Shown: positions 34,470 through 44,529, counted from the stretch's first letter. The stretch: 64,000 bases of DNA from Bosea sp. 124 (GCF_003046175.1 NZ_PZZM01000001.1:5349001-5413000), one strand, 5' to 3'. Made by a program: numbers and translations. The notes: generated from the sequence alone by a model not told the origin.

Positions 34470-35614
34470 GCCGGCACCCTCCCCTCGTCGACGAGCAGGA
34501 CCGTGTCGCTGACCGCGATGCCGACCGTGATCGCGGAGCCGGCGGCCGGCGGCGGGGCATCGTCGCCGCGCGTGGCCATGCGGAGGCTGACCGGGCTGCC
34601 ATCGGCAAGCACAAGCTGCAGCAGCAGCGTCTCGCCCTGATAGATCGCGTTCTGGACCTTGCCTTCGAACCGATTCATCGCCTCGCTCTCGCTGCCGTCG
34701 AGGATGCGCAGCCGTTCCGGCCGCAGCATCATCACGCAGCGACCTCGGGCGACCGGGACATTCGGCGCCCGAATGTCGGAGCCGGCGGCGTGACAGATGC
34801 CATCGACGACCTCCACCTCCAGAAAGGAGGACTCGCCGATGAACTCCGCGACGAAGCGGCTGCCGGGCTGGTCGTAGATCGCGCGCGGCGTGTCGATCCG
34901 GGCGATCCTGCCGCGATCGAGCACGGCGATGCGGTCCGACATCGTCAGGGCCTCGCGCTGGTCGTGCGTGACATAGACGGTGGTGGTGCCGAGCCTGTCA
35001 TGGAGCTGGCGCAGCTCGATCTGCATGCGCTCGCGAAGCTGCTTGTCGAGCGCCGAGAGCGGCTCGTCCATCAGGATGATGCGCGGCTCAAAGACGATGG
35101 CCCGGGCCAGCGCGACGCGCTGGCGCTGGCCGCCGGAAAGCTGGGTGATGCTGCGGCCGCCATAGCCGCCGAGCTGGAACATCTCCAGGGCGGCCTCGAC
35201 GCGCCTTGCGATCTCGGGCGCCGGCACCCGCCGCAGCCGCAGCGGAAAGCCGACATTGCGCGCGACATCCATGTGCGGAAACAGCGCATAGTTCTGGAAG
35301 ACCATGCCGATCTCGCGCTTGTGCGGCGAGAGCCGGACGACCTCGCGCTCGCCGATGCGGATGCTGCCCTTGTCGGGCCGCAGGAAACCGGCGATCGCCA
35401 TCAGCAGCGTCGTCTTGCCGGAGCCGGACGGGCCGAGCAGGGTCAGGAATTCGCCGGGCCTGACGTCGAGATCGACATCGTCGAGCACCGAAACCGCGCC
35501 ATAAGCCTTGCTCAGGCGCCGGACGGCGATGGGCAGGGCGTTGCCCATCGCAGGAGCGGAGGGAGCCGCGGCCGTCGGCGCCGCCAACTCCCCGGGGTTG
35601 GCCGCCTGCCTCAT
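34466..35614 (-). CDS. ABC transporter ATP-binding protein (PotA-like)
   Basis: A 382-residue ATPase with Walker A GPSGSGKTTLL, Q-loop MVFQNYALFPHMDV, signature LSGGQRQRVALARA, Walker B ILMDEPLSALD and the H-loop VTHDQREAL. A C-terminal ~120-residue TOBE regulatory domain follows (REGR.. GKVQNAIYQGETLLLQL). It energises the PotBC-like permeases. The ATG at 35614 overlaps the binding-protein gene stop (ATGA); an Ala/Pro-rich ~25-residue N-terminus precedes the catalytic core. Confidence 0.92.
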   Translation of the reverse strand: MRQAANPGELAAPTAAAPSAPAMGNALPIAVRRLSKAYGAVSVLDDVDLDVRPGEFLTLLGPSGSGKTTLLMAIAGFLRPDKGSIRIGEREVVRLSPHKREIGMVFQNYALFPHMDVARNVGFPLRLRRVPAPEIARRVEAALEMFQLGGYGGRSITQLSGGQRQRVALARAIVFEPRIILMDEPLSALDKQLRERMQIELRQLHDRLGTTTVYVTHDQREALTMSDRIAVLDRGRIARIDTPRAIYDQPGSRFVAEFIGESSFLEVEVVDGICHAAGSDIRAPNVPVARGRCVMMLRPERLRILDGSESEAMNRFEGKVQNAIYQGETLLLQLVLADGSPVSLRMATRGDDAPPPAAGSAITVGIAVSDTVLLVDEGRVPA

Positions 35615-36666
35615 TCCGTCAGCATGTTCTGGTAGGCCGCCGAGGCCTGGGCCTCGAACTTGGTGTACCAGTCGAGATCGATCGGCAGTTGCTTGGCGGC
35701 GTTGTCGGGGTGGGACGGCAAGGTCTTGGCATAGGCCGCCTCGATCAGGCCGAGCTCGTAGGCCTTCTTGTTGGTCGGGCCGTAGGTGATGTATTTGGTG
35801 AATTCGGCCTGGTATTCCGGCTTGCTGATCTCGGCGAGGAACTTCATCGCCAGGTCCTTGTTGGGCGCGCCCTTGGCAATACCGTAGCAGTCATAGTCGA
35901 GCAGCGCCTGGTTGAAGGTGTAGGCGACCTTGGCGCCATCCTTGGCGGCGACATCGAAGCGGCCGTTCCATCCGGTGATCATGTCGACCTCGCCATCCTT
36001 CATGAGCTGGGCGTGCTGGGCACCGGACGCCCACCAGACCGCGACATGAGGCTTCAGCTCGCGGATTTTCTTGATTGCGCGCTCGATGCCGCCGGGCTGC
36101 GACAGGACCTCGTAGACCTTCTCCGGCGGCACGCCATCGGCCATCAATGCCGGCTCGAGCGAGCCGGCGACGCCCTTGCGGTAGGAGCGCTTGCCCGGAA
36201 ACTTCTTCACGTCCCAGAAATCGGCCCAGCTCTGCGGACCGTTCTGGCCGTAGGTCTTGGTGTTCCAGGCGAGCACCGTCGAGAACACGTCGCCGCCAAC
36301 GCAGTAATCCTGCGCGGTACCGGGGATGAAATTCGAGGTGTCGATGACCTTGTAGTCGAGCTTTTCGAGAATTCCCTCGGAGCCGGCGCGGGCCGCGCTG
36401 CCGGAGCCACTGGCGACTATGTCCCAAGTCACGGCGCCAGCCTTCACCTTCAGGCGCAGATCGGCGATGCCGCTATAGGTCTCCTCCTTGAGCTTGATGC
36501 CGAGCTTCTTGGCGGCGGGCACGAACAGGGCCTTGCTCTGCGCCTCCTGGTAGGAGCCGCCGAAGGAAACGACGGTGAGCTCCTGCGCGAAGGCGGGCAT
36601 CGCGCCGGCCAAGCTCAGGAGAAGGGCGAGAGTCGATCGCGACGGCAGGATCGGCTGGCACAGCAT
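35611..36666 (-). CDS. Extracellular solute-binding protein (PotD/PotF-like)
   Basis: A 351-residue periplasmic receptor with a signal peptide (to AFAQE near residue 28), then LTVVSFGGSYQEAQSKALFV, as in polyamine and opine-like binding proteins. YKVIDTSNFIPGTAQDYCVG and MITGWNGRFDVAAKDGAKV mark the two lobes. The ligand is not predictable but polyamine-like or small amine/amino-acid-like compounds are usual. It is first in the transporter operon; AGGAG lies 7 bases before the ATG, and a three-part operator lies about 100-145 bases upstream. Confidence 0.9.
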   Translation of the reverse strand: MLCQPILPSRSTLALLLSLAGAMPAFAQELTVVSFGGSYQEAQSKALFVPAAKKLGIKLKEETYSGIADLRLKVKAGAVTWDIVASGSGSAARAGSEGILEKLDYKVIDTSNFIPGTAQDYCVGGDVFSTVLAWNTKTYGQNGPQSWADFWDVKKFPGKRSYRKGVAGSLEPALMADGVPPEKVYEVLSQPGGIERAIKKIRELKPHVAVWWASGAQHAQLMKDGEVDMITGWNGRFDVAAKDGAKVAYTFNQALLDYDCYGIAKGAPNKDLAMKFLAEISKPEYQAEFTKYITYGPTNKKAYELGLIEAAYAKTLPSHPDNAAKQLPIDLDWYTKFEAQASAAYQNMLTE

Positions 36667-36763
36667 GTCATGTCTCCTGATCTGAACCACACATGTCCAT
36701 CGGCGGTCGCAAGGCCGCCAAAGCGCCCCGTCCCACCTCTGTCAGCGTAGAGAATTTGTGGAA

Positions 36764-36810
36764 ATTGGACTGCCCATAAGGTCCATTCTGAGAATTGGGG
36801 GAGTCCAATC
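36764..36810 (-). promoter_or_regulatory. Three-part MocR-type operator, transporter operon promoter
   Basis: Read on the plus strand: ATTGGAC at 36764, GTCCATTCTGA at 36781 and GTCCAATC at 36803. The outer pieces form an inverted repeat (ATTGGAC/GTCCAAT) with a third half-site between. The same pieces, with the same offsets (0, 17, 39), occur at 40812-40858. It lies upstream of the solute-binding protein gene. Confidence 0.7.
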
Positions 36811-36816
36811 GACTAC

Positions 36817-38115
36817 TCAGCGGGCGAGCCGGTCGCGCCAGCGGTAAAACAGCACCGAAGGCGCGAGGAACCATGGATTGCCGCTGTAGAAAGGCCTCGT
36901 CTGGAAAGGCAGGCCATCGAAAGCGGTCGCCCCTTCCGGCAGGCCGAGCACCTGCTGGCCGAGGCGCATGCCGAGATAGCTCGCCATGCCGACGCCCGAG
37001 CCGCAGTAGCCCATCGCATAGTGGATGCCGTCATGGCGGCCGATGTGCGCCAGTTCGTCGAAGGTATAGGCGACGAAGCCGCACCAGGAATGACTGATCC
37101 GCGTCGTCGCCAGCTCCGGGAAGATCGCGCTCAGATCGGCATGGAGCTTCGGCCCGCTGCGACGCGGATCGGTTTCGCTGAGCGAGACCCGTCCGCCGAA
37201 CAGGATGCGCCGCCGGTCCGGCGAGGCGCGGTAGTAGTAGACGACCTTGCGCGTGTCGCTGACGATGCGGTTGCGCGGCATCAGGCGGTCCATCAGCGCG
37301 GGATCGAGCGGCTCGGTCGCGATCATGTAGCTGCCGATCGGAATGACGCGACGGCGCAGCCAGCCGGTCAGCGGCCCGGTATAGCCATTGGTGGCGACGA
37401 CGACGTCGCGCGCCTGGATCGTGCCACGCGGCGTCTCGACCACGAAGCCCTGTCCCGAGCGCGTGATCGCGGTCGCCGGGCAGAACGGCACGAGTTCGGC
37501 GCCGGCGACCATGACACGTTCGAGCAGGCCCTGATGATAGCGCGCCGGATCGAGGGAGGCATGCTCGGCATAGAGCGCGCCGCCATGATAAAGGTCCGAA
37601 CCGATCTCGTCGCGCTGTTCGGCGCGCGGCACGACATGGCAGGCGACAGCGAGGCCCTTAGGCTGGTTGTCGACCTGCCGCGCCAATTCCTCGTATTGTC
37701 CGGGGGAATGGGCGGCGTGGAAGCGCCCGGCCACGCGGAAATCGCAGTCCAGCCCCTCATCGCGGATGAACGCGCCGATCCATTTCAGCGAGCGGCGCCC
37801 CTCCTGCAGGATCGCGACCGCCCTCGCCTCGCCATGGCGCCGGGTCAGCTCCGCAAGCCCCGGCTTGATGCTGGTCGAGATCTGGCCGCCATTGCGCGTG
37901 CTGCAGCCGAAGCCCGCGGCTTCCGCATCGAGCACCACCGTGCTGCGCCCGCTCCGCGCGATCTGGAGTGCCGCATGCAGGCCGGTATAGCCGGAGCCGA
38001 CGATCACGACATCGGCCTGCTTTGGAGGCTCCGATGGCGCCAGCTCGGGCCGCGGAACCCCGTCCCACCAATAGGGCGCCGCCTTGAAATCGGCGGTGAA
38101 CAGCTCGCTCGACAT
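36817..38115 (-). CDS. FAD-dependent amine/amino-acid oxidase (DAO, PuuB-like)
   Basis: A 432-residue DAO-family flavoenzyme. ADVVIVGSGYTGLHAALQIA is the Rossmann FAD motif at residues ~34-53, GFGCSTRNGGQIS follows as in PuuB/OrdL-type enzymes, and the C-terminal IGRHDGIHYAMGYCGSGVGM completes the FAD site. It probably oxidises a secondary or primary amine, giving an aldehyde for the adjacent dehydrogenase. The substrate is unassigned. It follows the aldehyde dehydrogenase gene by 23 bases. Confidence 0.87.
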   Translation of the reverse strand: MSSELFTADFKAAPYWWDGVPRPELAPSEPPKQADVVIVGSGYTGLHAALQIARSGRSTVVLDAEAAGFGCSTRNGGQISTSIKPGLAELTRRHGEARAVAILQEGRRSLKWIGAFIRDEGLDCDFRVAGRFHAAHSPGQYEELARQVDNQPKGLAVACHVVPRAEQRDEIGSDLYHGGALYAEHASLDPARYHQGLLERVMVAGAELVPFCPATAITRSGQGFVVETPRGTIQARDVVVATNGYTGPLTGWLRRRVIPIGSYMIATEPLDPALMDRLMPRNRIVSDTRKVVYYYRASPDRRRILFGGRVSLSETDPRRSGPKLHADLSAIFPELATTRISHSWCGFVAYTFDELAHIGRHDGIHYAMGYCGSGVGMASYLGMRLGQQVLGLPEGATAFDGLPFQTRPFYSGNPWFLAPSVLFYRWRDRLAR

Positions 38116-38138
38116 TCCGTCTCGTCCCCCCGGCCGGC

Positions 38139-39632
38139 TCAGAGCCGCGCCACCACACTCTTGAGCTTGCAGTAGCTGCGCAAGCCCGCCATGCCCTTGG
38201 CCCGCCCGAAACCCGATTTGCGGTTACCGCCGAACGGCATGGCGACGCCCCCGGCAAAGAACTCGTTGATGTAGACCTGCCCCGCATCGACGGCCCGGGC
38301 GAAGCGCCAGGCCTGGGCATGGTCGCGGGTGTAGATGCCGGCCACCAGCGCATAGGAGGTCGCATTCGCCGCCGCGATCGCCTCCTCCAGCCCCGACACG
38401 ATCTGAACGGTCAGGACCGGGCCGAAAATCTCCTCCTGCACCAGCGGGTCGTCCAGGCCCCGCGCCAGGACGATGGTCGGACGGTAGAACCAGCCGCCGC
38501 CGCAGTCCTCCGGCCGAACGGTGCTGCCGCCGGTCAGGATGCGGTTGCCGGCGGCTCGTGCCCGCTCGACATGCGACTCGATGCGCGCGAGCTGCTGCAC
38601 TGAGTTGATCGGCCCGATCGCGGCATCGCCCAGACCATGGCCCAGCGTCATCGCCTCGACGCGCGCGACCAGACGGCCAAGCACGTTCTCCGCGATCGCC
38701 TTCTCCACGATCAGCCGCGAGCCGGCCGAGCAGATCTGGCCGGCATTCTCGTAGATCGCGCCGATCACGCCCTCGATGGCCGTCTCGATCTCGCAATCGG
38801 CCATGAGCACCACTGGCGATTTGCCGCCGAGTTCGAGCTGCAACCGTGTCGCATGCTCGGCCGCCGCCCGCATCACGCGCTGGCCGGTGGCGACCGAGCC
38901 GGTGAAGGTGATGTGGTCGATGCCGGGATGAGCGACGAGCGCCGCGCCGGCCTCGGCGCCGGTTCCCGCGACAACGTTGAGCACGCCATCGGGCAGGCCG
39001 GCCTCGTGCAGCAATTCGGCCAGCATCAGCGTGGTGAAGGGCGTCTGCTCGGCCGGCTTGACGACCAGCGTGCAGCCGGCGGCGAGTGCCGGCGCAATGC
39101 CGCGTGCGGCCGTCGACAGCGGATAGTTCCAGGGCACGATCTGCGCGACGACGCCGACCGGCTCCTCGATCGTCACGCCGAGATAGTCCGGCCCGAGCGG
39201 CACGCTGTCGCCCTGCAGCTTGTCGGCCGCACCGGCGTAATAGGCGAAGGTGCGGACCACGCCGCCGACATCACCCTCGGATTCGGCCAGAAGCTTGCCG
39301 GAATCGAGCGTCTCGACCACGGCGAAGCGCGCTGCCCGCTCGCACAGCAGTTGGCTCGCCCGCATCAGGATCTCGCCCCGCGCGGCAGGCGTCATGCGCG
39401 ACCATGGGCCCGAAAGCGCAGCCCGGGCGGCCGCCACCGCCGTTGCCACGTCCTCGGCGCCGCCCGCCGCGACGCTGGCGAAGGGAGCACCGCGACCGGG
39501 GTCGGAGCTCTCCATTTCCCGCCCCGACACGGAGGCTACGATCCGCCCGTCGATGAAATGCCCGCGCGGCAGGCCCGCGACGGTGCCGGTGCTCCGCGCT
39601 TCCTCGATCAGTTCCGACCGGTCGAACGTCAC
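38139..39632 (-). CDS. Aldehyde dehydrogenase family protein
   Basis: A 497-residue NAD(P)-dependent [13 protein letters not shown] and [11 protein letters not shown] bind cofactor, [11 protein letters not shown] is the G-motif, the general base is the Glu in LELGGKSPV (about residue 267) and the nucleophile is the Cys in [11 protein letters not shown] (about residue 301). Both catalytic residues are present. It would oxidise the aldehyde made by the neighbouring amine oxidase. The start is GTG at 39632, overlapping the stop of the enolase-superfamily gene (GTGA). Confidence 0.9.
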   Translation of the reverse strand: MTFDRSELIEEARSTGTVAGLPRGHFIDGRIVASVSGREMESSDPGRGAPFASVAAGGAEDVATAVAAARAALSGPWSRMTPAARGEILMRASQLLCERAARFAVVETLDSGKLLAESEGDVGGVVRTFAYYAGAADKLQGDSVPLGPDYLGVTIEEPVGVVAQIVPWNYPLSTAARGIAPALAAGCTLVVKPAEQTPFTTLMLAELLHEAGLPDGVLNVVAGTGAEAGAALVAHPGIDHITFTGSVATGQRVMRAAAEHATRLQLELGGKSPVVLMADCEIETAIEGVIGAIYENAGQICSAGSRLIVEKAIAENVLGRLVARVEAMTLGHGLGDAAIGPINSVQQLARIESHVERARAAGNRILTGGSTVRPEDCGGGWFYRPTIVLARGLDDPLVQEEIFGPVLTVQIVSGLEEAIAAANATSYALVAGIYTRDHAQAWRFARAVDAGQVYINEFFAGGVAMPFGGNRKSGFGRAKGMAGLRSYCKLKSVVARL

Positions 39633-40735
39633 GCCGAAACCTCGGTGACGCAATACTCCGCCCGCTCGAGCCAGGACGGCTCGATCTCGACGCCCCAGCC
39701 GGGCTCGGAGGGAATCGCGACCATGCCGTCCTTCGCCCTGGGCGGGTTGCGCAGCAGCCCCTGCTCCCACGGGTAGTAGTCCGGCCCCTCGATCGAGAAC
39801 TCGACATAGGGTCCCGCATTGGCGAGCGCGCCCATGACGTGGAGGGTGAAGACCGTCACCATCGACTGGTTGGCCGAATGCGGCGTCACCGGGAGGCCTG
39901 CTTCAGCTGCCCAGCGCGCCACGGTCAGCATCCGCCCGACGCCGCCGATATAGCAGAGGTCCGGCTGCACGACATCGACATCGTGCCCGTCGATCATCGA
40001 CCGCCAGACGGCGAGGTCGCAATCCTGCTCGCCGCCTGTGACATCGAGATCGAGCGCCTCGCGGACCTCGCGGGTCCAGGCATGCTCCCAATAGGGGCAA
40101 GGCTCCTCGAAATGTACGACGCCATGGTCCTGCAGCATGCGGCCGACCGCGATCGCCTTCGCCGGCGAATAGCCGCTATTGGCATCGACCAGCAGGGTCG
40201 CGCCAGGCCCCAGCGCCGCGCGCACCAGCGGCACGATCGCGTCGGTGCGGCCCGGCCATTCATCCTGATCGCGGCCGCATTCACGCCCGACCCGAAACTT
40301 GAAGGCGCTAAAGCCATGCGCGTCGCGCAACCGGACGAGACGCTCGGCCTCGGCCTCGGGGGTAATCTCGCCGCGCTTCATGCTGGAGGCGTAGACGGGG
40401 AAAGGCCTCGGCGTGCCGCCGAGCAGTTCGCAGACGCTCTTGCGCTCCTTGCGCCCGCGCCAATCCCACAGCGCGGTGTCGAGCCCGGTCAAAGCGCGGC
40501 AAAGATAGGAGCCCGGAAACTTGTGCTCGCGCTCGCCGATCGTCGCGACGAGTTCGTCGATCGCTAGGGCATCCTCTCCGACCGCCCAGCGCGCGACCTG
40601 CCGGTGAAAGACAGCCGCCGTGATGTCGGCGTTATAGGGCGAGAACTGGCCCCAGCCCTGGCTGCCATCCTCGCAGGTCGCACGGACAAAACCGACATCC
40701 TGCGTCGTGAAGCTTTCGAGCCGGGTGATCCTCAT
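39629..40735 (-). CDS. Enolase-superfamily enzyme (mandelate racemase/muconate lactonizing type)
   Basis: A 368-residue MR/MLE enzyme. The lid domain is followed by the barrel: [13 protein letters not shown] (catalytic KxR-type segment on strand 2), metal ligands in [20 protein letters not shown] and [12 protein letters not shown], then a His in [12 protein letters not shown]. Reactions in this family begin with proton abstraction alpha to a carboxylate: racemisation, dehydration or cycloisomerisation. Substrate unknown. It is the first gene of a unit with the ALDH and amine oxidase genes and is divergent from the mocR gene. Confidence 0.87.
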   Translation of the reverse strand: MRITRLESFTTQDVGFVRATCEDGSQGWGQFSPYNADITAAVFHRQVARWAVGEDALAIDELVATIGEREHKFPGSYLCRALTGLDTALWDWRGRKERKSVCELLGGTPRPFPVYASSMKRGEITPEAEAERLVRLRDAHGFSAFKFRVGRECGRDQDEWPGRTDAIVPLVRAALGPGATLLVDANSGYSPAKAIAVGRMLQDHGVVHFEEPCPYWEHAWTREVREALDLDVTGGEQDCDLAVWRSMIDGHDVDVVQPDLCYIGGVGRMLTVARWAAEAGLPVTPHSANQSMVTVFTLHVMGALANAGPYVEFSIEGPDYYPWEQGLLRNPPRAKDGMVAIPSEPGWGVEIEPSWLERAEYCVTEVSA

Positions 40736-40811
40736 GGCAGCCGCCGTCAACTCCGTCACTGCGGCCAGGCGCGATTGCGAGGTCTCAGGATGAGGCCGAG
40801 AGGGGGCTTGA

Positions 40812-40858
40812 ATTGGTCTGAACCCAAGGTCCATTCTGACGAAAGCAGCAGTCCAATC
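40812..40858 (+). promoter_or_regulatory. Three-part MocR-type operator between the enolase-superfamily and mocR genes
   Basis: ATTGGTC at 40812, GTCCATTCTGA at 40829 and GTCCAATC at 40851, with exactly the same spacing as at 36764-36810. It lies 32 bases before the regulator start and 77 bases before the divergent enolase-family start, so it can control both directions, including autoregulation. Confidence 0.75.
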
Positions 40859-40889
40859 TTGGGATGGCGCTCGCTTGCTGGAGGATGGC

Positions 40890-42374
40890 ATGGTCAAGCG
40901 TGAGGAAGGCGTCCTGCTTCAGTCGATCGTGCTGGACCGCGACGGGCCGCACGGTCTCAGCGTCCAGATCTGCGTCGGCCTGCGCGAGCTGATCCTGAGC
41001 GGCGCGCTCAAGGTCGGCGAGCGTCTGCCGGCGACGCGCACGCTGGCGCAGGAGTTCGGCGTCGCCCGCACCACCATCGTCGAGAGCTTTGAGCGACTGG
41101 CCGCCGAGGGGCTCGTTGAGACCCGCGTCGGCGCTGGCACCTATGTCAGCCGGGCTCTGGCGAGCGAACGACCGGCGCCGGCCGCAGCGGCGGTGGCCGT
41201 GCCGACGGCCAAGGTGCGGCTGGCGCAGGCGATGGACTCGGCCTCCAAGCTGTTCGGCGCGCGCCTGCCGCACCAGCCGCGCGCCTTCACCACGGCGATG
41301 CCGGCCTTCGACGCCTTCCCGATGGCGCAGTGGGCCAAGCTGTCGGGCCGGCACTGGCGGAAGGCCCGCTATCAGGTTCTCGGCTATCCCGACCCGCATG
41401 GCGAAGCCGTGCTGCGACAGGCGATCGCCGCGCATCTGCGACTCAACCGCGGCATTGCCTGCGAATGGCAGCAGATCTTCATCGTGGCCGGCGCCCAACA
41501 GGCCTTCCAGCTTCTCGCTGCGACGCTGATCAATCCGGGCGACAAGGTCTGGTTCGAGAATCCGGGTGCGATCGGCGCCCGCAACAGCCTGATCCTGTCG
41601 GGGGCCGACATCGTGCCGGTGCCGGTCGACGAAGCCGGCCTCGTTGTCGAGGAGGGATTGCGCCGCGCGCCCGATTTCAAGCTCGCCTTCGTCACGCCGG
41701 CCCATCAGCAACCGCTCGGCGCCAAAATGAGCCTGGAGCGGCGCCTCGCTTTGCTGGAAGCGGCGCAGGCGAGCTCCGCCTGGATCATCGAGGATGATTG
41801 GGACGGCGAGTTCTGCTTCCAGGGCGCACCGATGGCGACGCTGACCAGCATCGACCTGACCGGACGGGTGATCTATGTCGGCACCTTCTCGAAGACGCTG
41901 TTTCCGTCGCTCCGGCTCGGCTTTCTTGTCGCTCCGCCGCAGCTCGCCGAGCAGATCGGCATCTGCCTCGACGCCTATTCGCCGGGCGTGCCGACGGCCC
42001 TGCAGGGCATCGTCGCGGACTTCATCGTCGAGGGCCATTTCGCCACCCATGTCCGGCGCATGCGCAAGCTCTACCAGGAACGCCATCAGGCATTGATCGG
42101 GGCTGCAGGCACGCATCTCGCCGGCGATCTCACGGTCGTGCCGACCCATACCGGGATGCACACCATCGCCTTCCTGCGCGACGGCCTCGACGCCGTGGCG
42201 GTGACGCAGGCGGCAGCACGGCGCGGCATCACCGTCGCGCCGATCAGCCGCTTCGGCCTCGAGCCGGTCGAGCGCGACGGGCTCGTCCTCGGCTTCAGCG
42301 GCTTCACCCCGGCGCAGATCCAGGCCGGCGTACTGGGCTTGCGGCAGGCGATCGACGATCTCGCGGCAGGCTGA
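40890..42374 (+). CDS. MocR-family (GntR/aminotransferase fusion) transcriptional regulator
   Basis: A 494-residue regulator. The N-terminal ~75 residues are a winged HTH of the GntR type ([20 protein letters not shown]), joined by an Ala/Pro linker to a class I aminotransferase-like domain. That domain has [30 protein letters not shown] [10 protein letters not shown] and the PLP lysine in [15 protein letters not shown]. MocR proteins sense PLP or PLP-adducts of amines and bind direct/inverted repeats. GGAGGA precedes ATG 40890; TTG at 40875 is unlikely. It likely controls the flanking genes in both directions. Confidence 0.92.
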   Translation: MVKREEGVLLQSIVLDRDGPHGLSVQICVGLRELILSGALKVGERLPATRTLAQEFGVARTTIVESFERLAAEGLVETRVGAGTYVSRALASERPAPAAAAVAVPTAKVRLAQAMDSASKLFGARLPHQPRAFTTAMPAFDAFPMAQWAKLSGRHWRKARYQVLGYPDPHGEAVLRQAIAAHLRLNRGIACEWQQIFIVAGAQQAFQLLAATLINPGDKVWFENPGAIGARNSLILSGADIVPVPVDEAGLVVEEGLRRAPDFKLAFVTPAHQQPLGAKMSLERRLALLEAAQASSAWIIEDDWDGEFCFQGAPMATLTSIDLTGRVIYVGTFSKTLFPSLRLGFLVAPPQLAEQIGICLDAYSPGVPTALQGIVADFIVEGHFATHVRRMRKLYQERHQALIGAAGTHLAGDLTVVPTHTGMHTIAFLRDGLDAVAVTQAAARRGITVAPISRFGLEPVERDGLVLGFSGFTPAQIQAGVLGLRQAIDDLAAG

Positions 42375-42385
42375 GAAACTCGCGA

Positions 42386-42433
42386 ATTGGACTGGCTATT
42401 TGGGCGGAATGGCTCTTAGCGACAAGCCCAATC
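42386..42433 (+). promoter_or_regulatory. Weaker third copy of the MocR-type operator before the GMC gene
   Basis: ATTGGAC at 42386 and GCCCAATC at 42426 keep the outer inverted arms, with GCGGAATGGCT between (similar to the complement of GTCCATTCTGA). The outer spacing is one base longer than in the other two copies. It lies about 55-100 bases before the GMC start. Confidence 0.5.
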
Positions 42434-42485
42434 CACCGTAGAGCCGTTGCAACGTGGAACGCCGGAAGCCGGCAGGGAGCCCGCC

Positions 42486-44096
42486 TTGGAGGAATGGGAC
42501 GTCATCGTCATCGGCGCGGGTTCGGCCGGCTGCGCGCTGGCCGGGCGCCTCGCCATGTCGGGACGCGATCGCATCCTCGTGCTGGAGGCCGGTCCGCGCG
42601 ACCTCAACCCCTGGCTGCATCTGCCGATCGGCTACGGCAAGACCTTCTATCACCCGCGCCTGAACTGGATGTACCGGACGGAAAGCCAGCCGGGCCTCGC
42701 CGGGCGCGAGATCTACCAGCCGCGCGGCAAGGTCGTGGGCGGATCGAGCGCAATCAACGCCATGGTCTATATGCGCGGCCAGGCCGAGGATTTCGACGGC
42801 TGGGAGCGCATGGGCAACCCCGGCTGGGGCTGGCGCGACGTGCTCGCCACCTATCGGCGCATGGAGGACCACGCTCTCGGCTCGTCCACCTGGCATGGCG
42901 CGGGCGGCCCGCTGCATGTCGAGGATGTCTCGCAGGCGGTGCATCCCCTCACCCCGCTCTTCGTCAAGGCGGCGCAGGAAGCGGGCCTGCCCTTCAATCC
43001 CGACCTTAACGGCGAAACCTGCGAGGGCGCCGGCATCTACCAGATCACCACGCGCGGCGGCCTGCGCGAGTCCGCCGCGCGGGCCTATCTGCACCCGGCG
43101 CGCAAGAGCGGGCGCGTCAAGGTCGAAACCGGCGTGCTGGCCTCGCGCATCCTGTTCGACGGGCGCCGCGCCGTCGCTGTCGAAGGCTGGCGCGACGGCC
43201 GGCCGGTCAGCTACCGCACGGCCGGCGAGATCGTGGTCGCGGGCGGCGCGATCAATTCTCCGCAACTCCTGCAGCTTTCCGGCATCGGTTCGCCTGAGCT
43301 TCTGGCGCGGCACGGCATCGCGACCGTGCAGGCGTTGCCGGCGGTCGGCGCGCATCTTCAGGACCATCTCTGCTACGACCATGTCTATCGTTCGCGGCAG
43401 CCGAGCCTGAACGACGAGCTTTTGTCCTGGCCCGGACGGATCGGCATGGCGCTGAGCTATGTGTTGCACCGGCGCGGCCCGCTCTCGCTCAGCGTCAACC
43501 AGGGCGGCGGCTATTTGCGCACGCGTCCCGAACTCGACCGCCCCGACATGCAGCTCTATTTCTCCCCGCTGAGCTATGAGCGCGCCCTGCCCGGCGTGCG
43601 AGCCCTGATGAGACCGGACCCTTTCTCCGGCTTCAGCACCAGCGTATCGCCGTGCCGGCCGCACAGCCGCGGCCATGTCGCGATCCGCTCTGCCGATCCC
43701 CGGACCGCACCAGAGATCGCGCCGAACTACCTTTCCGATCCGCGCGACGTGCATGACATCCTCAGCGGGGCGCGCTTCCTGCGGCGGTTGGCGGAAACGC
43801 CGACCTTTGCGGCGCTGATCGAGAGCGAAATCAAGCCGGGCCCGCACTGCCTCGACGACGCCACGCTGCTCGAATCCATCCGGCAGCAGGCCTATTCGGT
43901 CTTCCACCCCTGCGGCACCTGCCGCATGGGGCCGGATGCTGCCGATTCCGTGGTCGATGCCAGGCTGAAGGTGCATGGCATCGAAGGCCTGCGCGTCGCG
44001 GATGCCTCGGTCTTCCCGACGATCCCCTCGGGCAACACCAATGCGCCCGCCATGATGGTGGGTGAGCGGGCGGCCGACCTCATGCTCACGGACTGA
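42486..44096 (+). CDS. GMC-family FAD oxidoreductase
   Basis: A 536-residue choline dehydrogenase/glucose oxidase-like flavoprotein. WDVIVIGAGSAGCALAGRLA is the N-terminal Rossmann motif, GGSSAINAMVYMRGQAEDFD is GMC signature 1, GAINSPQLLQLSGIGSPELL is signature 2, and the C-terminal SVFHPCGTCRMG and NTNAPAMMVGERAADL complete the catalytic His/Asn region. It oxidises an alcohol group. The TTG start at 42486 with GGGAG upstream is preferred over TTG 42447. RidA follows after 88 bases. Confidence 0.88.
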   Translation: MEEWDVIVIGAGSAGCALAGRLAMSGRDRILVLEAGPRDLNPWLHLPIGYGKTFYHPRLNWMYRTESQPGLAGREIYQPRGKVVGGSSAINAMVYMRGQAEDFDGWERMGNPGWGWRDVLATYRRMEDHALGSSTWHGAGGPLHVEDVSQAVHPLTPLFVKAAQEAGLPFNPDLNGETCEGAGIYQITTRGGLRESAARAYLHPARKSGRVKVETGVLASRILFDGRRAVAVEGWRDGRPVSYRTAGEIVVAGGAINSPQLLQLSGIGSPELLARHGIATVQALPAVGAHLQDHLCYDHVYRSRQPSLNDELLSWPGRIGMALSYVLHRRGPLSLSVNQGGGYLRTRPELDRPDMQLYFSPLSYERALPGVRALMRPDPFSGFSTSVSPCRPHSRGHVAIRSADPRTAPEIAPNYLSDPRDVHDILSGARFLRRLAETPTFAALIESEIKPGPHCLDDATLLESIRQQAYSVFHPCGTCRMGPDAADSVVDARLKVHGIEGLRVADASVFPTIPSGNTNAPAMMVGERAADLMLTD

Positions 44097-44184
44097 GCGC
44101 CGCACATTGCCATCGGCGTGCCGATCGCAGAGACAGGCCCGGGACTTTCACCAAAGCCCCTTAGCAACCCCTCGAGGAGAGACC

Positions 44185-44529
44185 ATGATCACGCGCCACG
44201 AAGTGACCGGACGACTGAGCAAGGTGCTCGTCGCCAACGGTTTCGCCTTCCTCTCGGGCCTGACCGCCAAGGACCGCAGCGGCGGCGTCAAGGAGCAGAC
44301 CGCCGACATCCTCGCGCAAATCGACGGCTATCTGAAGCTCGCCGGCACGGACAAGACCCGCATCGCCGTCGCCAATATCTGGCTCAAGGACATCTCGACC
44401 TTCGCAGAGATGAACGCCGCCTGGGAAGCCTGGGTCGACCAGACGCAACCGCCCGCGCGCGCCACGGTCGAGTCGCGTCTGGCCGCCGAGGACATCCTGG
44501 TCGAGATCCAGGTCCAGGCGCTCGTCTGA
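44185..44529 (+). CDS. RidA family protein
   Basis: A 114-residue YjgF/YER057c/UK114 protein: ADILAQIDGYLKLAGTDKTR, VANIWLKDISTFAEMNAAWE and PPARATVESRLAAEDILVEI. The Arg that binds the imine/enamine carboxylate is in the ARATVES stretch. RidA proteins hydrolyse reactive 2-aminoacrylate and similar enamines, which fits a pathway with amine oxidation upstream. GAGGAGA precedes the ATG. Confidence 0.9.
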   Translation: MITRHEVTGRLSKVLVANGFAFLSGLTAKDRSGGVKEQTADILAQIDGYLKLAGTDKTRIAVANIWLKDISTFAEMNAAWEAWVDQTQPPARATVESRLAAEDILVEIQVQALV

